This document shows, piece by piece, positions 5,969-12,212 of a DNA stretch of 12,212 nt. Source of the DNA: Deltaproteobacteria bacterium (GTDB lineage Bacteria; Desulfobacterota; Binatia; Binatales; Binataceae); contig JAJZAG010000079.1 of assembly GCA_021799555.1 (NCBI GenBank), positions 1-12,212 of the forward strand, in the 5' to 3' direction. A program made the translations under genes and the position numbers. The notes below the pieces were generated by a model. It saw nothing but the letters and a program-made list of their open reading frames with translations. It made no database searches and had not been told where the DNA came from. Within the stretch, counting starts at the first letter, position 1, and each line of letters starts with the position of its first letter.

Positions 5969-7297
5969 ATGAAAGTTCTCGTCATCGGAAAAGGAGCGCG
6001 CGAGCACGCGCTGTGCTGGCGTTTGCATCAAAGCCAGTCGGTATGGAGGCTTTACTGCGCGCCCGGCAATCCGGGAATCAACCAGCTCGCCGAGCCTGTC
6101 GCCGTCGAACCGGGCAATTTCCCGGCGCTGATCAGTTTCGTTCGCGAAAACAAGATCGACCTGACGATCGTTGGTCCCGAAGACCCTCTCGCCGCCGGAA
6201 TCGTGGACGAGTTCCGCGCCGCCGGCCTTGCCATATTCGGCCCAACGCGCGCGGCCTCGCGACTCGAGACCAGCAAGTCGTTCGCGAAATCGGTGATGCA
6301 ATCCGCGCGCGTGCGCACCGCCCCGTACCGAGTCTTCGACGACGACAACGACGCGCGCGCTTACGTCCGCTCGCTCGATCGTCCCCTGGTAGTCAAGGCT
6401 GACGGCCTTGCGCTCGGTAAGGGTGTCACCGTATGCGCCGATCGGGCTGGCGCGCTCGCCGCGATCGACGCAGCGATGACCGAAGCGAAATTCGGCGCCG
6501 CGGGGAAACGCGTCGTTATAGAGGAATTCCTCACCGGAGAGGAAGTTTCGTTCTTCGCACTCTGCCACGGCGAAGATGCGGTCGCGTTCGGCTTGTTCCA
6601 GGATCATAAAGCTGCCTTCGACGGCGACCGCGGTCCGAACACCGGCGGAATGGGCGCGTACTCGCCGCTGCCGCAATTCGGTGCGGATCTCGAAGATCGA
6701 GTGATGAGAGAAATCGTTCGCCCTGTTCTGCACGAGATGGCCGTGCGCGGAACTCTTTTCACCGGATTATTGTTCGCCGGTTTGATGATTGACGGGGGTG
6801 GTGAGATCAACGTGATCGAATTCAACGCGCGCTTCGGCGACCCGGAAACCGAAGCGCTGATGATGCGCTTCGACGGCGATCTCGCCGCGACCCTGCTCGC
6901 CGCCGCCGAGGGCCGTATCGCCGACGCCGATGTGCGCCTGTCGCCGCGCTCCGCCGTAACAGTGATTCTCGCCTCGGGTGGATATCCGGAAGCCTACCGC
7001 AAGGGAATCCCGATTTTCGGCCTCGACCGGATTGAGGGCGCGGTACCGTCGGACCTCAAGGTTCAGTGGGCGATGAAAAAGATCCGCGTCAAGGTCTTCC
7101 ACGCCGGCACCGCCCTAAAGAACGGCCAGCTTGTCACCGATGGCGGCAGGGTGCTCGCGGTCACCGCGATGGCGTCAAACCTCGAGACCGCCGTCACGGC
7201 GGCCTATCAAGCCGCCGACATGATAGAATTCGAAGGCAAGCACCTGCGCCGTGATATAGCGCATCGCGGGCTCGCATGCGGCGGAAGACCCGCCTGA
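5969..7297 (+). CDS. purD: Phosphoribosylamine-glycine ligase (GAR synthetase)
   Basis: PurD is an ATP-grasp ligase that joins glycine to phosphoribosylamine to make GAR, the second step of purine synthesis. The 442-residue product begins MKVLVIGKGAREHALCW, close to the classic GSGGREHAL. It continues with YCAPGNPGI, IVGPEDPLAAGI, 'LVVKADGLALGKGV' (ATP site), EEFLTGEEVSFFA, FQDHKAAFDGDRGPNTGGMG, and VIEFNARFGDPETEALM (metal and ATP residues). It ends with VKVFHAGTAL, VTDGGRVLAV and 'HLRRDIAHR'. A short segment of roughly 13 residues (SDLKVQWAMKKIR) lies before VKVFHAGT and looks like an insertion compared with the family as I know it. ATG 5969 gives the standard N terminus; no clear ribosome binding site precedes it, consistent with coupling to purH 12 bases upstream. 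Confidence 0.96.
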   Translation: MKVLVIGKGAREHALCWRLHQSQSVWRLYCAPGNPGINQLAEPVAVEPGNFPALISFVRENKIDLTIVGPEDPLAAGIVDEFRAAGLAIFGPTRAASRLETSKSFAKSVMQSARVRTAPYRVFDDDNDARAYVRSLDRPLVVKADGLALGKGVTVCADRAGALAAIDAAMTEAKFGAAGKRVVIEEFLTGEEVSFFALCHGEDAVAFGLFQDHKAAFDGDRGPNTGGMGAYSPLPQFGADLEDRVMREIVRPVLHEMAVRGTLFTGLLFAGLMIDGGGEINVIEFNARFGDPETEALMMRFDGDLAATLLAAAEGRIADADVRLSPRSAVTVILASGGYPEAYRKGIPIFGLDRIEGAVPSDLKVQWAMKKIRVKVFHAGTALKNGQLVTDGGRVLAVTAMASNLETAVTAAYQAADMIEFEGKHLRRDIAHRGLACGGRPA

Positions 7298-7306
7298 ATG
7301 AATTGC

Positions 7307-7312
7307 AAGGAG
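7307..7312 (+). promoter_or_regulatory. Ribosome binding site selecting the GTG start at 7321
   Basis: AAGGAG lies eight bases before GTG 7321 in the gap after purD. The ATG at 7298, in another frame, has no such site and opens only a low-complexity shadow frame. Confidence 0.6.
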
Positions 7313-7320
7313 TACTTTAA

Positions 7321-7992
7321 GTGTTGCCTGAACCAAAAGCCGCCGGCGCCTCCGGCGATTCAACTGCAACCCCGGTCGCGCACGCGGGCGCCCTCGCTGA
7401 AGCAATCGACGCGCTGCGCTCGTCCGAGCTGGTCGTCTATCCGACCGAGACGTTTTACGGACTCGGCGCCGATCCGTTTTCATCGTCGGCGCTCGAACGC
7501 CTATTCGCCGCCAAGGGTCGCGAGCCTGGCAAGACCGTCGCGCTCATCGCCGCCGATTCAGCCTCTGCGCTCGAGCTTGCGCGCGTGGTTTCTCCCGTCG
7601 CGCGGCGGCTGGCTGATTCGTTTTGGCCGGGCGCGCTGACGATCGTACTGCCCGCGCGCGACGGACTCCCGGCGGCGATCGTCGGTCCCGATGGCGGCGT
7701 CGGCGTGCGCGTCTCGGCGCATCCGGTTGCCCGCGCGCTGGCCGCAGGCCTCGGGCATCCAATTACAGCAACCAGCGCAAATCGGGCCGGCGAACCGCCC
7801 GCAACAACCCAAAACCAGGCGCGTCGCGCGCTCGGAGGTAAAGTTAAGGTGTTTCTTGAAGGTGGAACCCTGGGCGCAACCGCGCCGAGCACCGTCGTCG
7901 CGATCACAAATCGGAGTTGGCGGATAATCCGTGCGGGCGCGATAAGCGAGCTTCAACTCACCGCCGCGCTCTCCGGCCAGGAGCTCGAATGA
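7321..7992 (+). CDS. Sua5/YrdC/YwlC-family L-threonylcarbamoyladenylate synthase
   Basis: Members of this family make threonylcarbamoyl-AMP from threonine, bicarbonate and ATP for the t6A37 modification of ANN-decoding tRNAs. The 223-residue protein holds a single YrdC domain: LVVYPTETFYGLGADPF, LFAAKGREPGKTVALIA (the Lys-x-Arg of the KxR...SxN signature), FWPGALTIVLPA, VGVRVSAHPVARAL, 'ITATSANRAGEPPATT' (SxN) and 'APSTVVAI...WRIIRAGAI'. The long C-terminal Sua5 domain is absent, so it is the short TsaC-like form. The start is GTG with a strong AAGGAG. Its stop overlaps the next gene's ATG (ATGA), so DUF1015 protein is probably made in coupled fashion. Residues 1-25 are low-complexity and may be a linker or an over-extended start. 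I give no symbol because tsaC, tsaC2 and ywlC are hard to tell apart. Confidence 0.92.
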   Translation: MLPEPKAAGASGDSTATPVAHAGALAEAIDALRSSELVVYPTETFYGLGADPFSSSALERLFAAKGREPGKTVALIAADSASALELARVVSPVARRLADSFWPGALTIVLPARDGLPAAIVGPDGGVGVRVSAHPVARALAAGLGHPITATSANRAGEPPATTQNQARRALGGKVKVFLEGGTLGATAPSTVVAITNRSWRIIRAGAISELQLTAALSGQELE

Positions 7993-9293
7993 CTCAGCAG
8001 TCCGACACGATGACCGGCGAGCGGATCGAGCCCTTTCGCGCCCTAATCTATGACCGCACCGTCACCGGCGATCTCGCAAGCGTCGTCGCGCCTCCCTACG
8101 ATCTGATCGATGCGGCTCGGCAAGGCGAGCTGTACGAACGCAACCCTTATAATATTGTGCGGCTCGAATTTGGACGCGACGCCGATCGCTACGCGGCCGC
8201 TGCGGCGACGATGCGCGAGTGGATCGCCGCCGGAGCGCTGCGCCGCATCGCGCGCCCCGCGATATTTCATTACACACAGCGCTTCATGGTCGAAGGCCGC
8301 GCGCTAGTCCGAACCGGACTTATCGCGCGATTCCGGCTCGAGTCTTTCGGCGCGGGCAGAATTTTGCCGCACGAGAAAACTTTTCCCGCCGCCAAGGAAG
8401 ATCGCCTGAAGCTTCTCACCGCCATCCGCACCAACACGAGTTCGATCTTCGGCCTATACTCGGGCCGGCATCCGGACCTCGACCGCATGCTCGCCCAAGT
8501 CGCCAGGCGAGCGCCGCTCATCGAACTGACCGACGATCTCGCGATTCGCAACGAACTCCGCGCGATCGATGATCCGGCGGAACTCGCGATCATCCAGCGC
8601 TCGCTCGCAACGCCGCGCGTACTGATCGCCGACGGGCATCATCGATACGAAACCGCGTTGAATTATCAGCGCATCCGCCGCGCGGCCGAAAATCCCGGCA
8701 CCGCACAGGGTTACGACTACACGATGATAACGATGGTGGCGTGCGACGACCCGGGCCTCGTGATTCTGCCGACGCATCGCGTCGTCCGTCGCCTGCGCGC
8801 CGACGCGGTCTCTGGGTTCGCGGCCAACGCCCGAAAGGTTTTTGACCTCGAGGAAGTCGCCGCACCCGATACGCTGCGCGCGCGCCTTCGCAGCGCCGGA
8901 AGCGGCGCGCTCGCAGTCGCGCTTAAGGGCCATCGAACGCACTACCTGCTGAAACTTCACGATCGCGCCGCAATCGACGCAGCGATTCCTGAGACTTCCC
9001 CCGCGGTGCGCGGACTAGACGTGACGGTCCTGCACGCGCTCGTCTTCGATCGGATTTTTTCCCTCACTGCAGCCGAAATCCGCAAGGGCGGTAATATCGA
9101 CTACACGATTGACGCGCCTGGCGCGCTCGAAGCAGTCGCAAATGGCAGCGCCGACGGCGCGTTCCTCATGAATCCCCCGTCTATCGCCGACGTCGAGCAG
9201 GTCAGCGACTCGGGCGCGACGATGCCGGAAAAATCAACCTACTTTCATCCCAAGCTCCTGACCGGATTGGTCATGAATCCGCTCGAAGATTGA
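7989..9293 (+). CDS. DUF1015 family protein
   Basis: This 434-residue protein matches the DUF1015 family (COG4198), whose function I cannot name with confidence. Visible family hallmarks are 'IEPFRALIYD' near the N terminus, 'VVAPPYDLID', 'NPYNIVRLEF', 'RILPHEKTFPAAKEDRLKLL', 'TSSIFGLYS' and the very typical LIADGHHRYETAL (Asp215, His217, His218, Arg219, Glu221), then 'YTMITMVACDDPGLVILPTHRVV' and a C-terminal 'AFLMNPPSIADVEQVSDSGATMPEKSTYFHPKL'. The clustered His, Asp and Glu residues suggest an enzyme with a metal or phosphate site; this is inference. It lacks membrane segments and is probably cytoplasmic. ATG 7989 overlaps the previous stop by four bases and has CAGGAG six bases upstream. 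It is 31 bases before a phosphatase gene. Confidence 0.93.
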   Translation: MTQQSDTMTGERIEPFRALIYDRTVTGDLASVVAPPYDLIDAARQGELYERNPYNIVRLEFGRDADRYAAAAATMREWIAAGALRRIARPAIFHYTQRFMVEGRALVRTGLIARFRLESFGAGRILPHEKTFPAAKEDRLKLLTAIRTNTSSIFGLYSGRHPDLDRMLAQVARRAPLIELTDDLAIRNELRAIDDPAELAIIQRSLATPRVLIADGHHRYETALNYQRIRRAAENPGTAQGYDYTMITMVACDDPGLVILPTHRVVRRLRADAVSGFAANARKVFDLEEVAAPDTLRARLRSAGSGALAVALKGHRTHYLLKLHDRAAIDAAIPETSPAVRGLDVTVLHALVFDRIFSLTAAEIRKGGNIDYTIDAPGALEAVANGSADGAFLMNPPSIADVEQVSDSGATMPEKSTYFHPKLLTGLVMNPLED

Positions 9294-9324
9294 GTCCGAG
9301 CGCACTTGCGAACGGCTTCATGCG

Positions 9325-9963
9325 ATGACAGCGCGGCGCGCATCCCTGATTCTCGTTCGCCACGGCGAAACCGAGGGCGAATCGAGCATCCGCTATCACG
9401 GCCGCAACGACGTGCCGCTGTCGGAGCTGGGGCGAGCACAAATTCGGGCAGCGCGCGCCGCAATCGAAAAGAATCGGGCCGGCGGGTCATTCGAGCGCGT
9501 CTTCACGAGTCCTCTGGTTCGCGCCATCGAGAGCGCGCGGATAATCGCCGCGACGCCGCCGCCGATTATCCTAGAAGAATTCGCAGAAGTGCATTTCGGC
9601 GAATTTGAGGGACTGACCCGCGCAGAAATCCGCGCGCGCTTTCCCGACGAATACGCGCGATGGCGCTCCGACCCGCTGTCGCCCGCGTACACCTACCCCG
9701 GCGGTGAGAGCCGCGCCGCGTTCGCCACCCGCGTCGAGCGCGGTGTGGTAAGGATGCTATCGCTATGGAACCTCGAATCGCCGCGCCGCGCCGCGGATGC
9801 TCTCGTCGTCGCGCATCGCGGAGTAATTCGCACGATAGTACAGACGCTCGCCGGCGCCGCGCCCGAGGTCGAGCTCGGATCGATTCAGATTCTTGAATAC
9901 TCCGGTATCTGGAAACCGGCCGCCCTCGATCTCGTCGGACATCTCGACGCCGTGCGCGAATAA
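9325..9963 (+). CDS. Histidine phosphatase superfamily (phosphoglycerate mutase-like) protein
   Basis: The 212-residue protein belongs to the branch of the histidine phosphatase superfamily that includes cofactor-dependent phosphoglycerate mutase and CobC-type phosphatases. The catalytic phospho-acceptor is His13 in LILVRHGET. The proton-donor region is 'EFAEVHFGEFEGLTRAEI', followed by 'YPGGESRAAFATRVERGV'. The second active-site histidine is His164 in LVVAHRGVIRT. 'RYHGRNDVPLSELGRAQ' and 'VFTSPLVRAIESARII' complete the signature. Substrate cannot be read from sequence. At 212 residues it is shorter than a typical dPGM mutase, so a small-molecule phosphatase (for example phosphoserine- or alpha-ribazole-phosphate-like) is more likely than a glycolytic mutase. 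It closes the alr-purH-purD cluster and ends nine bases from the convergent methyltransferase gene. The ribosome binding site is weak. Confidence 0.9.
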   Translation: MTARRASLILVRHGETEGESSIRYHGRNDVPLSELGRAQIRAARAAIEKNRAGGSFERVFTSPLVRAIESARIIAATPPPIILEEFAEVHFGEFEGLTRAEIRARFPDEYARWRSDPLSPAYTYPGGESRAAFATRVERGVVRMLSLWNLESPRRAADALVVAHRGVIRTIVQTLAGAAPEVELGSIQILEYSGIWKPAALDLVGHLDAVRE

Positions 9964-9971
9964 GCTCCCGT

Positions 9972-10754
9972 TCAGAGGCGTCGCAGCACGCCCCACCATC
10001 GCCGCTCGCAATTCTCCATCGCGATCTCGAACGACAGGTCCGCGTACGCGGCAACCATCGTGAATTTCCCCGACGCGCGCGCGAGCAGCTCAAGCGTCGC
10101 GGGAACCGTGTAGCGCACCGGAATCAGATCGCGCGTCTTCACGGTCCGATCGGAAAACTCGATCTCGCATTCCAGATCGAAGATCGAGTGAATGCCCGAA
10201 TACCACGGCGCCGGGCGGCTATGCGCGCGAACTGCGACCTTCGCTCCGCACACGTTCAGCGTTCGCTCGCGCCATAGCTTGCGCGCCCGCGCGACGCGCG
10301 GCTCGCCGTGCCGATCGATATCGATCACATATAACCCTCCGCGCCGGAGCGCTGCTGCGACGGATTCAAGATGCGACACAATCGCCGCGTTCGCCGTCAT
10401 CACGGGAAACGTCTCGGACATGAAGATCGCGGCGTCGAATCCGCGCGCGGGAATTTTGAAGCGTTCGATCGGCCTGCGGTAGAAGCGGATATTTTTGAGC
10501 CCTCGCGATTCGCGCTGTCCCGCCGCGATCATCGTGGCCGAACGATCAATTCCGGCGACTTCGATCCCGCCGCGCGCGAGTATCTGCCCATGCGGCGAAT
10601 TGCCACACGCCAGATCGAGCACGCGCTGGACCGGCTGCGGCGCATGGCGCTCCCAGACCTTGCGCAGAAACCGCACCTCCTCGCCAATCTCGTACGGCTG
10701 CTCCTTGTGAACGCGGCGGAAGATATCGGGAAATTCGTAAATGCTCGGCACCAT
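9972..10754 (-). CDS. Class I SAM-dependent methyltransferase
   Basis: With start ATG 10754 the protein has 260 residues. It shows a Rossmann-type methyltransferase core: motif I VLDLACGNSPHG at residues 45-56, an acidic end of strand 2 in 'EVAGIDRSATMIAAG', 'IRFYRRPIERFKI', 'FDAAIFMSETFPVMT' (motif IV area), and 'RRGGLYVIDIDRHGEP' after it. The second half is a mixed beta region (IHSIFDLECEIEFSDRTVKT) typical of small-molecule methyltransferases; the substrate is unknown. The frame stays open upstream to 10925, and ATG 10808 is another candidate, but the extra residues are Arg-rich and unlike a domain, and the longest form would run over the start of the divergent CoA-transferase gene. No ribosome binding site precedes ATG 10754, yet a TAGACT -10-like element sits eight bases before it. 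The start is therefore less sure than the family. Confidence 0.85.
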   Translation of the reverse strand: MVPSIYEFPDIFRRVHKEQPYEIGEEVRFLRKVWERHAPQPVQRVLDLACGNSPHGQILARGGIEVAGIDRSATMIAAGQRESRGLKNIRFYRRPIERFKIPARGFDAAIFMSETFPVMTANAAIVSHLESVAAALRRGGLYVIDIDRHGEPRVARARKLWRERTLNVCGAKVAVRAHSRPAPWYSGIHSIFDLECEIEFSDRTVKTRDLIPVRYTVPATLELLARASGKFTMVAAYADLSFEIAMENCERRWWGVLRRL

Positions 10755-10821
10755 CGCGCGCAAGTCTAGCCGCCGGCGCTCGATGCGCAAATGCCCGCCG
10801 CTCGACATGCTTCGATTGCGC

Positions 10822-10863
10822 TTGAGCTTTTCGCGCCAGCGCGATAATCCCGAACGGTACAAT
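10822..10863 (+). promoter_or_regulatory. Candidate promoter of the CoA-transferase gene
   Basis: Within the 145-base divergent gap two -10-like hexamers lie on the plus strand: GATAAT (10843-10848), with TTGAGC 15 bases upstream, and TACAAT (10858-10863), which lacks a good -35. Either would start transcription 20-50 bases before the coding start. The pairings are imperfect. Confidence 0.3.
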
Positions 10864-10899
10864 ACCTGCCTGAACGACCGTTTAGGGAGTGCGAATTCG

Positions 10900-12114
10900 A
10901 TGACGAAGGCGCTGGATGGAATCAAGGTGATCGAGATCGGCCAGGAGATTCAAGGCCCCTTCGCTGGCCTGTTTCTCGCCGACATGGGTGCCGCCGTGGT
11001 CAAGATCGAGAACAAGGAGACCGGCGATCTGAGCCGCTGGATGCTGACCGCGCTGATCGGCGGACCCGAGGTCCGCAACGCGCAAGTTTCTCACTACTTT
11101 ATCGCGATGAATCGCGGCAAGCGCAGCATCTCGTGTGACCTCAAGAATCCTCAAGCCATCGAACTGGTGCGCCGGATGGCGAAGAGCTACGACGTTCTCT
11201 TGACCAACTACCGCCCCGGCGTCCTCGATCGCCTCGGTCTCGGCTTTGACGAGATCAGAAAGCTGAACCCGAAGATTGTCTATGCGCAGGGCAGTTCGTG
11301 GGGACCAAAGGGCCCCTGGGTGATGCGCCCCAGCCGCGACACGCTGGCTCAGGCTGCGAGCGGCTTGATGGCAAAGACGGGGATGCCATCGGACCCTCCC
11401 CTGCCCGCGGGTATCCTCGCCGCCGATCACTCAGGCGGTCTGAGCCTCGCCAGCGGCATTCTGGCCGCGCTGTTCGCACGCGAAAGGACGGGCAAAGCAC
11501 AGAAGGTCGACGCGTCGATATATGGCACAATGATCGCCATGCAGGGGATGGAGATAAATTACACCTCGATCACCGGCAACGAGCCCGAACGCGCGGGCCG
11601 CGGGCATCAGTTTCTGCACGGCGTATGGGGCGCATTTCCAACCAGCAACGGACATATCTGTATCGCGGGCGTCGATGACAAGCGCTGGCCGGCGTTCTGC
11701 CGAATCGTGGGTATCGAGCATCTCGAAAAAGACCCCGAGTACAGCGACAACGTGGTACGCAATTTTCACGGCGACAAGATCGCCGCCGTGCTTGACGCGA
11801 TCTTCCCGAGAAAGACCAGCGCCGAATGGCTCGCCGCGTTGAACGACGCCGATATTCTCGCGACCGAAGTCGTCGATTACCGCACGATGCTGAAAAGCGA
11901 GCAGGCCCGTGAAAACGGCTATCTCCTCGAGCTCGACCATCCGATCGCCGGCCGCGTGCTCGTCTCGGGTACGCCGGTCTCAATTAATGGCGAAGTCGAA
12001 CTGCAGGCGCGGATGCCGCCGGAACTCGGCCAGCACGCCGAAGAGGTGATGCTCGAGCTCGGATACTCGTGGGAAGAAATCGGCGCGATGCGCGAGTCGG
12101 GCGCGATCCTGTAG
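10900..12114 (+). CDS. CaiB/BaiF (class III) CoA-transferase
   Basis: This family moves CoA between acyl groups via an aspartyl-CoA thioester intermediate. The 404-residue protein shows the N-terminal CoA-binding motif 'LDGIKVIEIGQEIQGPFAGLFLADMGAAVVKIEN' with 'GDLSRWM', then 'FIAMNRGKRSISCDLKNPQAIELVRRMAKSYDVLLTNYRPGVLDRLGLGFDEI' and 'PKIVYAQGSSWGPKGPW'. The catalytic Asp is Asp147 in RPSRDTLAQAASGLMAKTG. 'DHSGGLSLASGILAALFARERTGKAQKVDASI' and a C-terminal 'GRVLVSGTPVSINGE...PPELGQHAEEVMLELGYSWEEI' follow. Start ATG 10900 has AGGGAGT about ten bases upstream. Likely substrates are carnitine-, oxalate-, benzylsuccinate- or steroid-type acyl groups, but sequence alone does not say. No acyl-CoA dehydrogenase or hydratase is visible in the window. 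It is divergent from the methyltransferase. Confidence 0.95.
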   Translation: MTKALDGIKVIEIGQEIQGPFAGLFLADMGAAVVKIENKETGDLSRWMLTALIGGPEVRNAQVSHYFIAMNRGKRSISCDLKNPQAIELVRRMAKSYDVLLTNYRPGVLDRLGLGFDEIRKLNPKIVYAQGSSWGPKGPWVMRPSRDTLAQAASGLMAKTGMPSDPPLPAGILAADHSGGLSLASGILAALFARERTGKAQKVDASIYGTMIAMQGMEINYTSITGNEPERAGRGHQFLHGVWGAFPTSNGHICIAGVDDKRWPAFCRIVGIEHLEKDPEYSDNVVRNFHGDKIAAVLDAIFPRKTSAEWLAALNDADILATEVVDYRTMLKSEQARENGYLLELDHPIAGRVLVSGTPVSINGEVELQARMPPELGQHAEEVMLELGYSWEEIGAMRESGAIL

Positions 12115-12132
12115 CGCCGCACGTGCGCCTCA

Positions 12133-12138
12133 TATACT
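12133..12138 (+). promoter_or_regulatory. TATACT -10-like element directly before the last gene
   Basis: TATACT ends six bases before ATG 12145, so transcription from it would begin at or next to the start codon and give a leaderless mRNA. No good -35 is present upstream, and read-through from the CoA-transferase gene is equally possible. Confidence 0.3.
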
Positions 12139-12144
12139 CGCACG

Positions 12145-12212
12145 ATGGCCGATCGGCATATCGTCGCGATGGGCGGAGGCGGGTTCTCTACGAAACCAGG
12201 CCATCCTCTGCT
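12145..12212 (+). CDS. Peptidase E-like protein, N-terminal fragment
   Basis: The first 22 residues before the window edge read MADRHIVAMGGGGFSTKPGHPL and a final Leu. 'HIVAMGGGGFS...HPLL' is typical of peptidase E / class I glutamine-amidotransferase-like proteins (PF03575 type), where the glycine run forms the first strand-loop. These enzymes cleave Asp-X dipeptides or cyanophycin-derived peptides with a Ser-His-Glu triad, but the triad lies beyond the edge, so activity cannot be judged. The start is 30 bases after the CoA-transferase stop, without a clear Shine-Dalgarno sequence but with a -10-like TATACT just upstream. Confidence 0.6.
   Translation, partial: MADRHIVAMGGGGFSTKPGHPL

Noticed and set aside
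4289..6733. An 814-codon open frame on the minus strand antisense to purH and purD
   Set aside because: It lies exactly opposite two clear purine genes, is dominated by Arg, Glu, Asp and Gly in shadow-like proportions, and shows no recognisable domain. Long antisense frames are expected in GC-rich genes.
7298..7639. ATG-started frame directly after purD
   Set aside because: It is a Ser/Arg/Pro-rich shadow of the YrdC-domain gene, which has the better ribosome binding site and clear family motifs.
10755..10925. N-terminal extension of the methyltransferase
   Set aside because: The Arg-rich extension looks like no domain and overlaps the start of the divergent CoA-transferase and its probable promoter.
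1..12212. CRISPR arrays, insertion sequences, tRNA or rRNA genes
   Set aside because: No regularly spaced repeats, transposase motifs, terminal inverted repeats, cloverleaf sequences or rRNA blocks were seen.

Overview
The window is GC-rich chromosomal DNA with tightly packed housekeeping genes. Its codon use is heavy in GCG, CGC and GTC, and it contains no mobile elements, CRISPR arrays, tRNAs or rRNAs. The gene set (a TPP-riboswitch thiamine operon, a purine and cell-wall operon, and a CaiB/BaiF CoA-transferase) points to a free-living Gram-negative-type bacterium. It could be a soil or sediment lineage such as Binatota, Desulfobacterota or a relative of the Proteobacteria; that placement is a low-confidence inference.

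Region 1 (1-1089, plus strand): the 3' end of a probable isochorismatase-type hydrolase, then a membrane-anchored peroxiredoxin-like protein whose thiol motif reads CPFA.

Region 2 (1067-2970, minus strand): a thiS-thiG-thiE operon for the thiazole branch and the coupling step of thiamine phosphate synthesis. A textbook TPP aptamer, a probable sigma-70 promoter and a hairpin that covers the thiS ribosome binding site precede it. The 3' end of thiE overlaps the 3' end of the peroxiredoxin gene.

Region 3 (3198-9963, plus strand): a six-gene probable operon with gaps of at most 44 bases: alr (alanine racemase), purH and purD (purine synthesis), a Sua5/YrdC/YwlC-type threonylcarbamoyl-AMP synthase, a DUF1015 protein of unknown function, and a histidine-phosphatase-superfamily enzyme. 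This links D-alanine supply, IMP synthesis and tRNA modification with two less understood proteins.

Region 4 (9972-12212): a minus-strand SAM-dependent methyltransferase converges on the phosphatase gene. It is divergent from a plus-strand class III CoA-transferase across about 145 bases that hold candidate promoters. The window ends inside the first codons of a peptidase E-like gene.

Most genes are ordinary core metabolism. The best leads are a His-to-Leu change at a normally conserved active-site position of the alanine racemase, the resolving-cysteine-less membrane peroxiredoxin, and the coupled threonylcarbamoyl-AMP synthase-DUF1015-phosphatase cluster. I did not find an obviously new multi-gene system.
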